Source of the DNA: Leclercia pneumoniae
GTDB lineage: Bacteria; Pseudomonadota; Gammaproteobacteria; Enterobacterales; Enterobacteriaceae
Length of the DNA stretch: 64,000 nucleotides
Reading direction: 5' to 3'
NCBI RefSeq assembly: GCF_017348915.1
Contig: NZ_CP071383.1
Location: forward strand, 1,240,001 to 1,304,000
Shown here: piece by piece, positions 41,421 to 51,519 of the stretch
Layout of the letters: the number at the start of each line of letters is the position of its first letter
Position numbering within the stretch: position 1 is the stretch's first letter
Translations under genes and position numbers: made by a program
The notes under the pieces: generated by a model
What the model saw: the letters and a program-made list of their open reading frames with translations, nothing else
What the model was told of the DNA's origin: nothing
Databases searched by the model: none

Positions 41421-42473
41421 ATGAATTATCAGAATGACGATTTACGTATTAAAGAGATCAATGAGTTACTGCCCCCTGTAGCGCTTCTGGAGAAGTTTCC
41501 CGCCACTGAAAATGCTGCCAATACCGTTTCGCACGCGCGTAAAGCGATCCATAAAATCCTGAAAGGTAACGACGATCGCCTGCTGGTGGTTATCGGACCC
41601 TGTTCCATTCACGATCCGGTGGCAGCGAAAGAGTATGCAGCTCGCCTGCTGACGCTGCGGGAGGAGTTAAAGGATGAACTGGAAATCGTCATGCGCGTCT
41701 ACTTCGAAAAACCGCGTACCACCGTGGGCTGGAAGGGGCTGATTAACGATCCGCATATGGATAACAGCTTCCAGATTAACGACGGCCTGCGTATAGCCCG
41801 TAAGTTATTGCTGGATATCAATGACAGCGGATTGCCTGCGGCGGGTGAGTTCCTGGACATGATCACCCCTCAGTACATGGCCGATCTTATGAGCTGGGGT
41901 GCCATTGGCGCCCGCACCACCGAGTCTCAGGTGCACCGTGAATTGGCCTCCGGTCTCTCTTGCCCGGTTGGCTTCAAAAACGGTACCGACGGCACCATTA
42001 AAGTGGCGATCGACGCCATCAACGCTGCCGGGGCACCGCACTGTTTCCTGTCTGTGACCAAATGGGGCCACTCGGCCATCGTCAACACCAGCGGTAATGG
42101 CGATTGCCATATCATTCTGCGTGGCGGTAAAGAGCCGAACTACAGTGCCAAACACGTGGCGGAGGTGAAAGCCGGTCTGGAAAAAGCAGGTCTGCCTGCA
42201 CAGGTAATGATTGATTTCAGCCATGCCAACTCCAGCAAGCAGTTTAAGAAGCAGATGGAAGTGGGGGCAGATGTGTGCCAGCAGATCGCCGGCGGCGAAA
42301 ACGCGGTCATTGGCGTGATGATTGAAAGCCACCTGGTGGAGGGGAATCAGAACCTCGAAAGCAGCGAACCGCTGGTCTACGGTAAAAGCGTTACCGACGC
42401 CTGCATCGGCTGGGAAGACACCGACACCATCCTGCGTCAACTGGCGAATGCAGTGAAAGCGCGCCGTGGCTAA
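41421..42473 (+). CDS. aroG: DAHP synthase, Phe-sensitive
   Basis: First step of aromatic biosynthesis: PEP plus erythrose 4-phosphate to DAHP. It has 350 residues from MNYQNDDLRI, identical in length to E. coli AroG. Active-site segments are VVIGPCSIHDPVAAKEYA (Cys61 metal ligand), EKPRTTVGWKGLINDP, GARTTESQVHRELASGLSCP and the metal-binding HANSSKQ. An in-frame ATG at 41403 is not conserved. Confidence 0.97.
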   Translation: MNYQNDDLRIKEINELLPPVALLEKFPATENAANTVSHARKAIHKILKGNDDRLLVVIGPCSIHDPVAAKEYAARLLTLREELKDELEIVMRVYFEKPRTTVGWKGLINDPHMDNSFQINDGLRIARKLLLDINDSGLPAAGEFLDMITPQYMADLMSWGAIGARTTESQVHRELASGLSCPVGFKNGTDGTIKVAIDAINAAGAPHCFLSVTKWGHSAIVNTSGNGDCHIILRGGKEPNYSAKHVAEVKAGLEKAGLPAQVMIDFSHANSSKQFKKQMEVGADVCQQIAGGENAVIGVMIESHLVEGNQNLESSEPLVYGKSVTDACIGWEDTDTILRQLANAVKARRG

Positions 42474-42488
42474 GCCGTCAGCGCCAAT

Positions 42489-42519
42489 AAAAAAGCGCGG
42501 AATGCTCCGCGCTTTTTTT
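42489..42519. terminator. Terminator between aroG and gpmA
   Basis: Stem AGCGCGG / CCGCGCT with 6-base loop, A-run before and seven T after, placed between two convergent genes. Confidence 0.92.
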
Positions 42520-42533
42520 ACGTCTGGCGAAAC

Positions 42534-43286
42534 TTATTTCGCTTTACCCTGGTTCGCCACTGCCGCTGCTTTTGCCGCGATTTCGTCAGCGTTGCCCAGA
42601 TAGTAATGTTTGATAGGCTTGAAGTTTTCGTCGAACTCATACACCAGCGGTACGCCCGTTGGGATGTTCAGTTCGAGGATCTCATCTTCGCCCATGTCAT
42701 CCAGATATTTCACCAGCGCACGCAGAGAGTTACCGTGAGCGGCAATAATGACGCGCTCACCGCTCTTCAGGCGTGGCAGAATGGTTTCGTTCCAGTAAGG
42801 CACAACACGATCGATGGTCAGCGCCAGGCTTTCGGTGGTTGGCAGCTCTGCATCGGTCAGTTTCGCATAGCGCGGGTCATGGCCTGGGAAACGCTCATCG
42901 TCTTTGGTCAGCTCTGGCGGGGTCACAGCAAAGCCGCGGCGCCACTGTTTAACCTGCTCGTCACCGTATTTCTCAGCGGTTTCTGCTTTGTTCAGACCCT
43001 GCAGCGCACCGTAGTGACGCTCGTTCAGCTTCCAGGATTTCTCAACCGGCAGCCATGCCTGGTCCAGTTCATCCAGAACGTTCCACAGGGTATGGATGGC
43101 ACGTTTCAGCACAGAGGTATAAGCAAAATCGAAGCTAAAGCCTTCGTCTTTCAGCAGTTTACCGGCCGCTTTTGCTTCGCCAACGCCTTTCTCAGACAGG
43201 TCCACATCATACCAACCGGTGAAGCGGTTTTCGTTGTTCCACTGGCTTTCGCCGTGACGCACCAGAACCAGCTTAGTTACAGCCAT
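42534..43286 (-). CDS. gpmA: 2,3-bisphosphoglycerate-dependent phosphoglycerate mutase
   Basis: Glycolytic interconversion of 3- and 2-phosphoglycerate; 250 residues as in E. coli. The phosphohistidine motif VRHGESQWN (His11), [14 protein letters not shown] (about 89-102) and the second catalytic His in [12 protein letters not shown] (about 184) are intact. Separate transcription unit. Confidence 0.98.
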   Translation of the reverse strand: MAVTKLVLVRHGESQWNNENRFTGWYDVDLSEKGVGEAKAAGKLLKDEGFSFDFAYTSVLKRAIHTLWNVLDELDQAWLPVEKSWKLNERHYGALQGLNKAETAEKYGDEQVKQWRRGFAVTPPELTKDDERFPGHDPRYAKLTDAELPTTESLALTIDRVVPYWNETILPRLKSGERVIIAAHGNSLRALVKYLDDMGEDEILELNIPTGVPLVYEFDENFKPIKHYYLGNADEIAAKAAAVANQGKAK

Positions 43287-43312
43287 ATTTCACTCCTCAC
43301 GAGCATTAATTG

Positions 43313-43331
43313 AATGATAACAATTCTCATT
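43313..43331 (-). promoter_or_regulatory. Possible Fur box upstream of gpmA
   Basis: AATGATAACAATTCTCATT is a near-palindromic 19-mer resembling the Fur consensus GATAATGATAATCATTATC, 27 bp from the gpmA start. E. coli gpmA has been reported as Fur-regulated. Match is imperfect. Confidence 0.5.
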
Positions 43332-43462
43332 ATATTGCCGTGTTCATGTCAGCGGCAATCCTTAACCCTAACCATAGCGAAAATAGTCTCTCAGTGTAAG
43401 CTGCTTGTGAATTGAGGGTTATGATTTTGTCGGCAAGTGGCGCTATTTTCAGCAAAATGGGC

Positions 43463-43488
43463 AAAAAAAAGCCCTCCGTCAGGAGGGC
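43463..43488 (-). terminator. Terminator of galETKM
   Basis: Read on the minus strand: GCCCTCC-TGAC-GGAGGGC followed by eight T, directly after galM. Confidence 0.92.
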
Positions 43489-43493
43489 CAGAA

Positions 43494-44534
43494 TCAGTGG
43501 GCGATAAACTGATATTCCGTCAGGCTACGCCAGGTTTGGCCAGGGCGTAATACGCAGTCTGGCTGCGGCCATTCGGGGTGGTTCGGACTGTCGGGTAACA
43601 GTTCGCTCTCCAGCGCCAGGCCCTGCCAGTCGCTGTATTCGCCGTGTTCACGCGCCGGCGTACCCGCCAGGTAATTACCGGAGTAGAACTGCAGGGCAGG
43701 GGTGGAGGTATAAACCGTCATCTGCAGCTTTTTATCTTGCGACCAGAGGTGAGCGGCAGGTTGCGTGACGTCGCCCTGCGCCTGCAACAGGAAAGCGTGA
43801 TCGTAGCCTTTAACCTTACGCTGATGGTCATCGCTGAGGAAATCCTGAGCGATAACCTTTGCATCACGGAAATCGAAGCTGGTGCCCGCGACGGATTTTA
43901 ATCCTTCTTGCGGAATGCCCATCTCATCCACCGGCAGATAGGTATCAGCCAGCAGCTGGAGCGTGTGATGACGCACATCGCTCTGATCGCCATCGAGGTT
44001 GAAGTAAGCGTGGTTAGTCAGATTCACCGGGCAGGGTTTATCGACCGAGGCGCTGTACTCAATGGCAATGCGGTTATCTTCTGTCAGGCGGAAATGGGCG
44101 CTGGCAGAGAGATTTCCTGGGAAGCCCTGATCGCCGTCAATGGAATCCAGGGCAAAGATGGCTTCCGCGTCGTTTTGCTGCACAATGCGCCAGCGTCGTT
44201 TGTCGAAGCCCTCCGGGCCGCCATGGAGTTGGTTCTCTCCTTGGCTTGGCAGCAACGCATAGCGCACGCCGTCCAGCTCGAAGCTGCTTTTAGCAATACG
44301 GTTCGCGTAACGGCCTACCGAGGCGCCAAGATAGGCGTTCTGGGTAATATATTGCTCCGGTGACGCGCATCCCAGCAGGGTTTCACGTACGCAGCCGTCA
44401 GACATGCGAACGCGCGCTGACAGTAAGGTGGCGCCCCAGTCCATCAGCGTTACCACCATACCTGCGTTGTTACGCAGGGTGATCAGGCGGTACGGCAGTC
44501 CATCCGGGGCGAGGGTGGGGGTTTCATTTAGCAC
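43494..44534 (-). CDS. galM: Galactose mutarotase (aldose 1-epimerase)
   Basis: Interconverts alpha and beta galactose, feeding GalK; 346 residues. Visible family segments: [30 protein letters not shown] (catalytic His at about 175) and the C-terminal [18 protein letters not shown] with the catalytic Glu near 305. It overlaps galK by 7 bp; last gene of the operon. Confidence 0.96.
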   Translation of the reverse strand: MLNETPTLAPDGLPYRLITLRNNAGMVVTLMDWGATLLSARVRMSDGCVRETLLGCASPEQYITQNAYLGASVGRYANRIAKSSFELDGVRYALLPSQGENQLHGGPEGFDKRRWRIVQQNDAEAIFALDSIDGDQGFPGNLSASAHFRLTEDNRIAIEYSASVDKPCPVNLTNHAYFNLDGDQSDVRHHTLQLLADTYLPVDEMGIPQEGLKSVAGTSFDFRDAKVIAQDFLSDDHQRKVKGYDHAFLLQAQGDVTQPAAHLWSQDKKLQMTVYTSTPALQFYSGNYLAGTPAREHGEYSDWQGLALESELLPDSPNHPEWPQPDCVLRPGQTWRSLTEYQFIAH

Positions 44535-45676
44535 TGGCCCGCTCCTTGTGAGGCATTACAGACATAAAAGGTCTCTTTGATACCGGTTTTGGCTTCGTAC
44601 TGCTCTTCAACCGCTTTTTGCACCGCAGGCACTAAGGCTTCAGGTACCAGCGCTACGATACAGCCGCCGAAGCCGCCGCCGGTCATACGTACACCGCCCT
44701 GTTCGCCGATAGCAGATTTAACAATCTCCACCAGGGTGTCAATTTGTGGAACAGTGATCTCAAAGTCGTCACGCATTGAGGCATGCGATTCCGCCATTAG
44801 CTCACCCATACGTTTCAGGTCACCCTCGGCCAATGCGGAGGCCGCTTCAACGGTGCGGGCGTTCTCGGTAAGCACGTGACGTACACGTTTCGCGACCACC
44901 GGATCCAGTTCGTGCGCCACTTTGTTGAACTCTTCCAGGGAGACATCACGCAGCGCGGACTGCTGGAAGAAGCGAGCGCCGGTTTCACACTGCTCGCGTC
45001 GGGTGTTGTATTCGCTGCCCACCAGAGTGCGTTTGAAATTACTGTTGATAATCACCACCGCCGCGCCTTTTGGTAGGGGAACGGCTTTGGTTCCCAGCGA
45101 GCGGCAATCGATCAGCAGGGCATGATCCTTTTTACCTAGCGCAGAGATCAATTGATCCATAATGCCGCAGTTGCAGCCTACGAACTGGTTCTCTGCTTCC
45201 TGGCCGTTCAGGGCAATTTGCGCCCCGTCCAGCGGCAGATGGTAAAGCTGCTGGAAAACAGTACCTACTGCGACCTCCAGAGAGGCCGAGGAGCTAAGAC
45301 CGGCACCCTGAGGCACATTACCGCTGATCACCAGGTCGGCACCGGCGAAGTCCTTGTTACGTTTTTGCAGGTGTTTCACTACGCCACGAACATAGTTAGA
45401 CCACTGCTGGTCCGGATGCGCCACAATCGGCGCATCGAGGGAAAACTCATCGCTCTGATTATCGTAATCGGCCGCAATAACACGCACTTTCTGGTCATCA
45501 CGTTTTGCACAGCTGATTACCGTCTGGTAATCGATGGCGCAGGGCAAGACAAAACCGTCGTTGTAGTCGGTATGCTCACCGATCAGGTTTACGCGGCCCG
45601 GAGCCTGGATGACGTGAGTGGCCGGATAGCCAAATTTTTCAGCAAACAGGGCTTGGGTGTTCTCTTTCAGACTCAT
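44528..45676 (-). CDS. galK: Galactokinase
   Basis: Phosphorylates galactose at C1; 382 residues, GHMP kinase family. Signature [20 protein letters not shown] (about 27-46), the ATP-binding [17 protein letters not shown] (about 121-137) and the C-terminal [15 protein letters not shown] are complete. It lies 2 bp after galT. Confidence 0.97.
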   Translation of the reverse strand: MSLKENTQALFAEKFGYPATHVIQAPGRVNLIGEHTDYNDGFVLPCAIDYQTVISCAKRDDQKVRVIAADYDNQSDEFSLDAPIVAHPDQQWSNYVRGVVKHLQKRNKDFAGADLVISGNVPQGAGLSSSASLEVAVGTVFQQLYHLPLDGAQIALNGQEAENQFVGCNCGIMDQLISALGKKDHALLIDCRSLGTKAVPLPKGAAVVIINSNFKRTLVGSEYNTRREQCETGARFFQQSALRDVSLEEFNKVAHELDPVVAKRVRHVLTENARTVEAASALAEGDLKRMGELMAESHASMRDDFEITVPQIDTLVEIVKSAIGEQGGVRMTGGGFGGCIVALVPEALVPAVQKAVEEQYEAKTGIKETFYVCNASQGAGQC

Positions 45677-45678
45677 TG

Positions 45679-46725
45679 TTATTCTCCAGATTCGCGAAAA
45701 TGGACATCACTCACTGCACGCAGGCGTTCTGCGGCCTGTTCTGCTGTCAGGTCACGCTGGGTTTCCGCCAGCATCTCATAACCCACCATAAATTTGCGCA
45801 CGGTTGCCGAGCGCAGCAGTGGCGGATAGAAATGGGCGTGCAGTTGCCAGTGCGCGTTCTCTTCGCCGTTGAAAGGTGCGCCGTGCCAGCCCATGGAGTA
45901 CGGGAAAGAGCACTGGAACAGGTTATCGTAACGGCTGGTCAGTTTTTTCAGCGCCAGCGCTAAATCGCTGCGTTGTTCCTCACTGAGTTCGGTAATGCGC
46001 AGGACGTGCGTCTTAGGCAGCAGCAGGGTTTCGAATGGCCATGCTGCCCAGTAAGGCACCACTGCCAGCCAGTGTTCGGTTTCCACAACGGTACGGCTGC
46101 CGTCGGCCAGTTCGCGCTGAACATAGTCCAGCAGCATTGGGCTGTTCTGCTCTGAATAATAGGTTTTCTGCAGGCGATCTTCGCGTTCAACCTCGTTAGG
46201 CAGGAAGCTATTCGCCCACACCTGACCGTGCGGATGGGGATTGGAGCAACCCATCGCCGCACCTTTATTTTCAAAGACCTGTACCCAGGGATACGTCTGA
46301 CCCAGCTCGGCGGTCTGCGCCTGCCAGGTTTTGACGACCTCAGACAGGGCCTCTACGCTGAGTTCGGGCAGCGTTTTGCTGTGATCGGGGGAAAAACAGA
46401 TCACCCGGCTGGTACCGCGTGCACTTTCACAGCGCAGCAGCGGGTCGTCACTCTGCGGCGCGTCCGGTGTATCAGTCATCAGGGCGGCAAAGTCGTTCGT
46501 GAAAACGTAAGTGCCGGTGTAATCAGGGTTTTTATCGCCCGTCACGCGAGTATTGCCCGGACACAAGAAACAGTCCGGGTCGTGCTGCGGCAGCGTCTGT
46601 TTGGCAGGGGTTTCTTGCGCCCCCTGCCAGGGGCGCTTGGCGCGATGCGGGGAAACCAGAATCCATTGCCCGGTTAACGGGTTAAAGCGACGATGCGGAT
46701 GATCGACGGGATTAAATTGGGTCAT
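45679..46725 (-). CDS. galT: Galactose-1-phosphate uridylyltransferase
   Basis: Exchanges UDP-glucose and galactose-1-phosphate through a uridylyl-histidine; 348 residues. The active site [15 protein letters not shown] (His near 166) and zinc-site cysteines (CFLCPG, about 52-55) are visible. Between galE (9 bp gap) and galK (2 bp gap). Confidence 0.97.
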   Translation of the reverse strand: MTQFNPVDHPHRRFNPLTGQWILVSPHRAKRPWQGAQETPAKQTLPQHDPDCFLCPGNTRVTGDKNPDYTGTYVFTNDFAALMTDTPDAPQSDDPLLRCESARGTSRVICFSPDHSKTLPELSVEALSEVVKTWQAQTAELGQTYPWVQVFENKGAAMGCSNPHPHGQVWANSFLPNEVEREDRLQKTYYSEQNSPMLLDYVQRELADGSRTVVETEHWLAVVPYWAAWPFETLLLPKTHVLRITELSEEQRSDLALALKKLTSRYDNLFQCSFPYSMGWHGAPFNGEENAHWQLHAHFYPPLLRSATVRKFMVGYEMLAETQRDLTAEQAAERLRAVSDVHFRESGE

Positions 46726-46734
46726 GACAGATCC

Positions 46735-47751
46735 TTAGTCTGGATACCCCTGGGGGTGGCGAGACTGCCAGCGCCAGGTATCCTGTGCCATTTCATCAAG
46801 CGTGCGAGAAACACGCCAGTTAAGCTCTTTATCTGCTTTAGTCGCGTCTGCCCAGTAGGCTGGCAAATCGCCTTCGCGCCGTGGGGCGAAATGGTAGTTC
46901 ACCGGTTTGCCACAGGCATTGCTGAAGGCGTTAACCACGTCCAGCACGCTGCTGCCCACACCCGCACCGAGGTTGTAGATATGTACGCCCGGTTTTCCGG
47001 CAAGCTGCTGCATGGCAGCAACGTGGCCATCGGCCAGATCCATGACGTGGATGTAATCACGCACGCCGGTTCCGTCCGGGGTAGGGTAGTCATTACCAAA
47101 CACCGCCAGCGAATCGCGACGACCTACGGCAACCTGCGCGATATATGGCATCAGGTTATTTGGAATACCCTGCGGATCTTCACCCATATCTCCAGACGGA
47201 TGGGCGCCGACCGGGTTGAAATAGCGCAATAGGGCGATGCTCCACTCCGGCTGTGCTTTCTGCAGGTCAGTGAGGATCTGCTCCACCATCAGCTTGCTTT
47301 TGCCATACGGGCTTTGCGGTGTACCCGTAGGGAAGCTTTCAACGTAAGGAATTTTTGGCTGGTCGCCGTAAACGGTAGCAGAGGAGCTAAAGATAAAGTT
47401 CTTCACGCCGGCAGCGCGCATGGCTGAAACCAGGCGCAGAGTGCCGTTGACGTTGTTATCGTAATACTCCAGCGGCTTTGACACGGATTCACCCACCGCT
47501 TTCAGGCCGGCAAAATGGATCACCGTATCGATGGCGTGATCGTGAAGAATTTCGGTCATCAGCGCTTCGTTGCGGATATCACCTTCCACGAAGGAGGGCT
47601 GTTTGCCACCCAGATGCTCAATCACGGGCAGCACGCTGCGCTTACTGTTGCACAGATTATCGAGGATGATGACATCGTGGCCGTTTTGCAGCAGTTGTAC
47701 ACAGGTATGACTTCCTATGTAACCGCTACCACCTGTTACCAGAACTCGCAT
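46735..47751 (-). CDS. galE: UDP-glucose 4-epimerase
   Basis: NAD-dependent short-chain dehydrogenase-type epimerase; 338 residues, first gene of the gal operon. N-terminal VLVTGGSGYIGSHTCVQLL Rossmann motif, catalytic SSSATVYG (Ser about 124) and YGKSK (Tyr149, Lys153). The start MRVLVTGG at 47751 is conserved; the frame stays open far upstream through the promoter region but is non-coding there. Confidence 0.97.
   Translation of the reverse strand: MRVLVTGGSGYIGSHTCVQLLQNGHDVIILDNLCNSKRSVLPVIEHLGGKQPSFVEGDIRNEALMTEILHDHAIDTVIHFAGLKAVGESVSKPLEYYDNNVNGTLRLVSAMRAAGVKNFIFSSSATVYGDQPKIPYVESFPTGTPQSPYGKSKLMVEQILTDLQKAQPEWSIALLRYFNPVGAHPSGDMGEDPQGIPNNLMPYIAQVAVGRRDSLAVFGNDYPTPDGTGVRDYIHVMDLADGHVAAMQQLAGKPGVHIYNLGAGVGSSVLDVVNAFSNACGKPVNYHFAPRREGDLPAYWADATKADKELNWRVSRTLDEMAQDTWRWQSRHPQGYPD
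47717..47732 (-). promoter_or_regulatory. Internal gal operator OI
   Basis: GTGGTAGCGGTTACAT on the minus strand, inside the galE coding region. Its centre is 113 bp from that of OE, the spacing needed for GalR-HU repression looping in E. coli. Confidence 0.85.
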
Positions 47752-47786
47752 ATATCGCTCCATTAGGCTTATGATATGTAATAAAC

Positions 47787-47821
47787 ATAGCATAACAGAG
47801 ACGCAAAAAGTGTGACATGGG
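47787..47821 (-). promoter_or_regulatory. gal promoters P1/P2 and CRP site
   Basis: On the minus strand ATGTCACACTTTTTGCGTC (CRP half-site TCACA) is followed by TATGCT (P2 -10) and, 5 bp on, TATGTT (P1 -10), the same arrangement as the E. coli gal control region. Confidence 0.75.
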
Positions 47822-47829
47822 ATAAAATA

Positions 47830-47845
47830 GTGGAATCGTTTACAC
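47830..47845 (-). promoter_or_regulatory. External gal operator OE
   Basis: GTGTAAACGATTCCAC on the minus strand, identical to the E. coli GalR/GalS operator OE, just upstream of the CRP site. Confidence 0.88.
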
Positions 47846-47959
47846 TGCTGCGTTTTCACCGTTCTGCTGTCGTTCAGACGATTGTAAATCAATAAGATAG
47901 GTTTGTATTGATGCAGGTTATCTGAAAAAGCAGGGGGCAGTGCCCCCTTGAAGAGGGGG

Positions 47960-49429
47960 TCAGACCGGACCAATGGCGTAGCGATAGCTCTCGCCATCCG
48001 GCACAAACTCCAGCCTGTGAGTAATACAGGAGGGTGCATCTTCCGCATGATGAGAAACAAACAGCAACTGCGTTTCCCCTTCGCTGATCAGGATATCGAC
48101 AAAGCGGCGAATTAACTGGCGGTTCAGCGGATCCAGCCCCTGTAAGGGTTCATCCAGAACCAGCAAGGTAGGGTGTTTAACCAGCGCGCGGACAATCAAC
48201 GCCAGCCGCTGCTGCCCCCAGGAGAGGCTGCTGAACGGGGCATCCGCCACCCGGTTATTCATACCAAGAATATCGAGCCATGACTGCGCCAGCTTGTGCT
48301 GCCTGTCAGATACCGCCTGATAAATGCCAATAGAGTCAAAATAACCCGACAGAATCACGTTGCGCACCGTGGTGCTGACGCGGTAATCCAGATGCAGGCT
48401 GCTGCTGACATAGCCGATATGCTTTTTGATATCCCAGATGGTTTCACCGCTACCGCGGCGGCGGCCAAACAGGGTGAGATCGTTACTGTAGCCCTGCGGA
48501 TGATCGCCGGTAATCAGGCTGAGCAGGGTTGATTTACCGGCACCGTTTGGCCCGGTTATCTGCCAGTGTTCACCGGGGTTTACCGTCCAGCTGAGGTCGT
48601 TGAGGATAGGGCGGTCGTTATAAGAGACGACGCCGTGATTGAGCACAATGCGTGGTCGATCGTGCGCCAGCTCCTGGCGGGCTGCAGGGGCGTCCGGCTC
48701 GGGCAGTGTCAGGTTGTTCAGATTCTCACTGTGTGCCAGCTGGGCAATAAGGGCCTGTTGCAGAAGCTCGGCTTTCGCGCCGACGTCGGTCAGGGTGCAA
48801 TCGGCCAGCACGCCCGCAAATTGCACAAAGGCCGGGATTTCATCAAAGCGATTGAGCACCAGCACGATGGTGTACCCCTGCTGATTCAGCGAGGCCAGCA
48901 GAAGGGCAAGCTGTTCGCGTGATTTCACGTCCAGGCCGTCAAAGGGTTCATCCAGAATCAACAGTTCCGGCTCGGCCATCAGGGCCTGACAGAGAAGGGT
49001 CTTGCGGGTTTCGCCCGTGGAGAGGTATTTGAAGCGGCGTTCCAGAAGCGCCGTTATCCCAAATTGCTCGGCCAGCAGGCGGCAGCGCGCCTCGTCTTTG
49101 ACCTCATCCTGAATAATCTCGGCAGTGGTGCGGCCGGTATCCTCTTCGCCGGGGCTGAGGAGATCGGTATTGTTACGCTGCCACTCGTCACTGACCAACT
49201 TTTGCAACTGTTCGAAGGAGAGACGTGTCAGACGGGTAAAGGTAGAACGTCTCTCGCCTTGCAGCTGCGTCAGCTCGCCTGCCAGTGCGCGTGCCAGCGC
49301 AGATTTACCGCTGCCGTTACTGCCAACAAAAGCCCAGCTTTCGCCAGCGTTAAGCGTGAAATCGGCAAGCGTAAGTTTACGTGTATCGCTAAGACGAAAC
49401 GTGCCTTGCGAAATTTGCAATGATGACAT
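47960..49429 (-). CDS. modF: Molybdate-related ABC ATPase ModF
   Basis: 489-residue tandem ABC ATPase (490 in E. coli) without membrane parts. Two Walker A motifs (GSNGSGKSALARAL at about 36; GPNGAGKSTLLSLI at about 295), two signature motifs (LSTGETRKTLL and SLSWGQQRLALIV) and Walker B motifs (LLILDEPFDGLD, LLVLDEPLQGLDPL). The start MSSLQISQGT at 49429 follows E. coli. Transcribed with modE; its precise role in molybdate handling is not settled. Confidence 0.93.
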   Translation of the reverse strand: MSSLQISQGTFRLSDTRKLTLADFTLNAGESWAFVGSNGSGKSALARALAGELTQLQGERRSTFTRLTRLSFEQLQKLVSDEWQRNNTDLLSPGEEDTGRTTAEIIQDEVKDEARCRLLAEQFGITALLERRFKYLSTGETRKTLLCQALMAEPELLILDEPFDGLDVKSREQLALLLASLNQQGYTIVLVLNRFDEIPAFVQFAGVLADCTLTDVGAKAELLQQALIAQLAHSENLNNLTLPEPDAPAARQELAHDRPRIVLNHGVVSYNDRPILNDLSWTVNPGEHWQITGPNGAGKSTLLSLITGDHPQGYSNDLTLFGRRRGSGETIWDIKKHIGYVSSSLHLDYRVSTTVRNVILSGYFDSIGIYQAVSDRQHKLAQSWLDILGMNNRVADAPFSSLSWGQQRLALIVRALVKHPTLLVLDEPLQGLDPLNRQLIRRFVDILISEGETQLLFVSHHAEDAPSCITHRLEFVPDGESYRYAIGPV

Positions 49430-49496
49430 GATGTATCCCGTTTTGTGCAGCAATTACCCTCAGGGATACTCATTGGGAAGACGAATGTCAATGCGC

Positions 49497-50285
49497 TTAG
49501 CACAACGTGGCGATAATCACCCGGTCAGCATTAAAATATGCGGTCACCTCAGTACCTTCCTCTAGATTCACTGCCTGGGCGTGAGGCAGCGTGGCGCAAA
49601 GGGTCTGACCATCGGGCAGCGCCATCAGCACTTCGCACTGTTCATCACCCCGGTCAATATGGGTGACGACGCCCTGAAGCTGATTATCGGCCTGAAGCGC
49701 GTCTGTCGGATCCCGGGTGATATTGACCCAGGGTGCTTTTAGCAACACCAGCACCTCCTTTCCTTCCTCCAGAGCCAGGCGTTTGCCGCTCTGGGCCGTA
49801 ATAGCCACCTTCAGCCGCGTGGTGCCATCAGCGAGTAAAATCGCCACATGCTGCTGGACAGGATCGCGATCGCGAGCGGTAACGGTGCCAAACCATTGAT
49901 TGCGGGCGCTGGTCTGCAGTGAGAAGCGTGAAATGGCGGCAAGAAGGCTATCGAGAGGCAGGGCATCGTCATGGCTCAGCACGTCAAAGGCTTTTTGCTG
50001 GATCTGCCCCAGCAGTTCATAAAGCTCAATTAAGCGTTGACCATAGCGCGTAAGATGGGCCCCGCCGCCGCCTTTACCGCCGGTGGCGCGTTCAACCAGC
50101 ATCTGCTCGCTCAGGGCGTTCATCTCATTTATGGCATCCCAGGCACTTTTATAACTGATCCCCGCATTCTTCGCGCCCTGGCTAATAGAGCCGGTTTGCG
50201 CTATCTGTTTAAGCAGAGCAATACGGCGTGGATCGGCAAAAAGTTTTTGCTGAAGACGTAGGGTGAGAAGAATTTCGGCCTGCAT
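49497..50285 (-). CDS. modE: Molybdate-responsive regulator ModE
   Basis: 262-residue repressor/activator. N-terminal winged helix (residues 1-110, ISQGAKNAGISYKSAWDAIN and GGKGGGGAHLTRYGQRLIEL), then two molybdate-binding MOP domains (SARNQWFGTVTARDRDPVQQ and the stretch from about 190). With molybdate bound it represses modABC at the box at 50697-50723. It is divergent from acrZ. Confidence 0.96.
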   Translation of the reverse strand: MQAEILLTLRLQQKLFADPRRIALLKQIAQTGSISQGAKNAGISYKSAWDAINEMNALSEQMLVERATGGKGGGGAHLTRYGQRLIELYELLGQIQQKAFDVLSHDDALPLDSLLAAISRFSLQTSARNQWFGTVTARDRDPVQQHVAILLADGTTRLKVAITAQSGKRLALEEGKEVLVLLKAPWVNITRDPTDALQADNQLQGVVTHIDRGDEQCEVLMALPDGQTLCATLPHAQAVNLEEGTEVTAYFNADRVIIATLC

Positions 50286-50413
50286 AACAGTGTCCTGGCA
50301 AAAAGCGTATTGTGACGCAATTCAGGGGAGTCGCAAACTGTACCGCACAAAAGGGGATGTATTTCTCGCTTTAACGGTTAGAATATGGCAATTCACATTG
50401 TCTGGAGAAACCC

Positions 50414-50563
50414 ATGTTAGAGTTGTTGAAAAGTCTGGTGTTCGCCGTGATCATGGTACCAGTGGTGATGGCTATCATCCTCGGTGCAATCTACGGCCTG
50501 GGTGAAGTGTTCAACGTGTTTTCCAACATTGGACACAGAAAGCAGCCTAAAAAACAGCATTAA
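50414..50563 (+). CDS. acrZ: AcrAB-TolC pump accessory protein AcrZ
   Basis: 49-residue single-helix inner-membrane peptide that binds AcrB and tunes its substrate range. It begins [20 protein letters not shown]; the first 24 residues differ from E. coli AcrZ at almost no position, while the tail ([12 protein letters not shown]) diverges. Stands between modE and modA as in E. coli. Confidence 0.95.
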   Translation: MLELLKSLVFAVIMVPVVMAIILGAIYGLGEVFNVFSNIGHRKQPKKQH

Positions 50564-50571
50564 TTCCCGTT

Positions 50572-50598
50572 AAAACGCCCGGCTTGTCCGGGCGTTTT
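50572..50598 (+). terminator. Terminator after acrZ
   Basis: AAAACGCCCGG / CCGGGCGTTTT with loop CTTGT, ending in TTTT. Confidence 0.88.
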
Positions 50599-50696
50599 GC
50601 TCTCAAGTTTGCCTCTTCCACGCCGATATTATCTTTAGCATCACACTCATTTACTCATTAAGCGGTACGATTTAAGGCTGGGAAAACCCTGTGGCA

Positions 50697-50723
50697 ATCG
50701 TTATATTCTTAAGTATATAACGA
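50697..50723 (+). promoter_or_regulatory. ModE operator upstream of modABC
   Basis: ATCGTTATAT and TATATAACGA form an inverted repeat separated by 7 bp, fitting the ModE consensus, and end 20 bp before modA. Confidence 0.88.
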
Positions 50724-50742
50724 CATGCAAAAGGAGTTACAG

Positions 50743-51519
50743 ATGGCACGTACAGGCTTAGGCTTTTTCGCAGGGGCAGCGCTGGTATTAACCGTAAGCG
50801 GACATGCACTGGCAGACGAAGGTAAAATTACCGTTTTCGCTGCCGCTTCGCTAACGAATGCCATGCAGGATATTGCTGCTGAGTATAAAAAAGAGAAAAA
50901 CGTCGAGGTGGTTTCATCCTTTGCCTCTTCCTCAACGCTGGCCCGCCAGATTGAGGCGGGCGCGCCAGCGGATCTCTTTATCTCTGCGGATCAGAAATGG
51001 ATGGACTATGCGGTGCAGAAGAAATCAATCGACACCGCCAGTCGGACAACGTTACTGGGGAACAGCCTGGTCGTCGTGGCGCCTAAAACAAGTCCACAGG
51101 GCGAAATGACAATCAATAAAGAGACGCCCTGGACCAGCCTGCTGAAAGACGGACGTCTGGCGGTTGGCGATCCGGAACATGTACCTGCGGGTATCTACGC
51201 GAAAGAGGCGCTGCAGAAACTGGGCGCATGGGATACGCTTTCGCCAAAGCTGGCGCCGGCGGAAGATGTTCGCGGCGCACTGGCGCTGGTGGAGCGTAAC
51301 GAAGCGCCGCTGGGCATTGTTTATGGCTCCGATGCCGTTGCCGGTAAAGGGGTAAAAGTCGTCGGGACCTTCCCGGAAGACTCGCACAAAAAAGTGGAAT
51401 ATCCTGTTGCCATCGTTGATGGACATAAAAACGCGACGGTCAGCGCCTTTTACGATTATCTGAAAGGGCCGCAGGCGTCGGCAATCTTTAAACGCTATGG
51501 ATTTACGACTCACGAATGA
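50743..51519 (+). CDS. modA: Molybdate ABC transporter substrate-binding protein
   Basis: 258-residue periplasmic molybdate/tungstate-binding protein. Signal peptide MARTGLGFFAGAALVLTVSG with cleavage after ALA. Ligand-binding segments: TVFAAASLTNAMQDIA (Ser12-type residue of the mature form), SSFASSSTLARQIEAGAPAD, and APLGIVYGSDAV near the C terminus. The start at 50743 has AAGGAG 7 bp upstream; an in-frame ATG at 50725 lacks one. Overlaps modB by 4 bp. Confidence 0.96.
   Translation: MARTGLGFFAGAALVLTVSGHALADEGKITVFAAASLTNAMQDIAAEYKKEKNVEVVSSFASSSTLARQIEAGAPADLFISADQKWMDYAVQKKSIDTASRTTLLGNSLVVVAPKTSPQGEMTINKETPWTSLLKDGRLAVGDPEHVPAGIYAKEALQKLGAWDTLSPKLAPAEDVRGALALVERNEAPLGIVYGSDAVAGKGVKVVGTFPEDSHKKVEYPVAIVDGHKNATVSAFYDYLKGPQASAIFKRYGFTTHE

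Noticed and set aside
47752..48060. Long N-terminal extension of GalE (frame open upstream)
   Set aside because: This stretch contains the gal promoters, CRP site and OE, so it is regulatory DNA that happens to lack stops.
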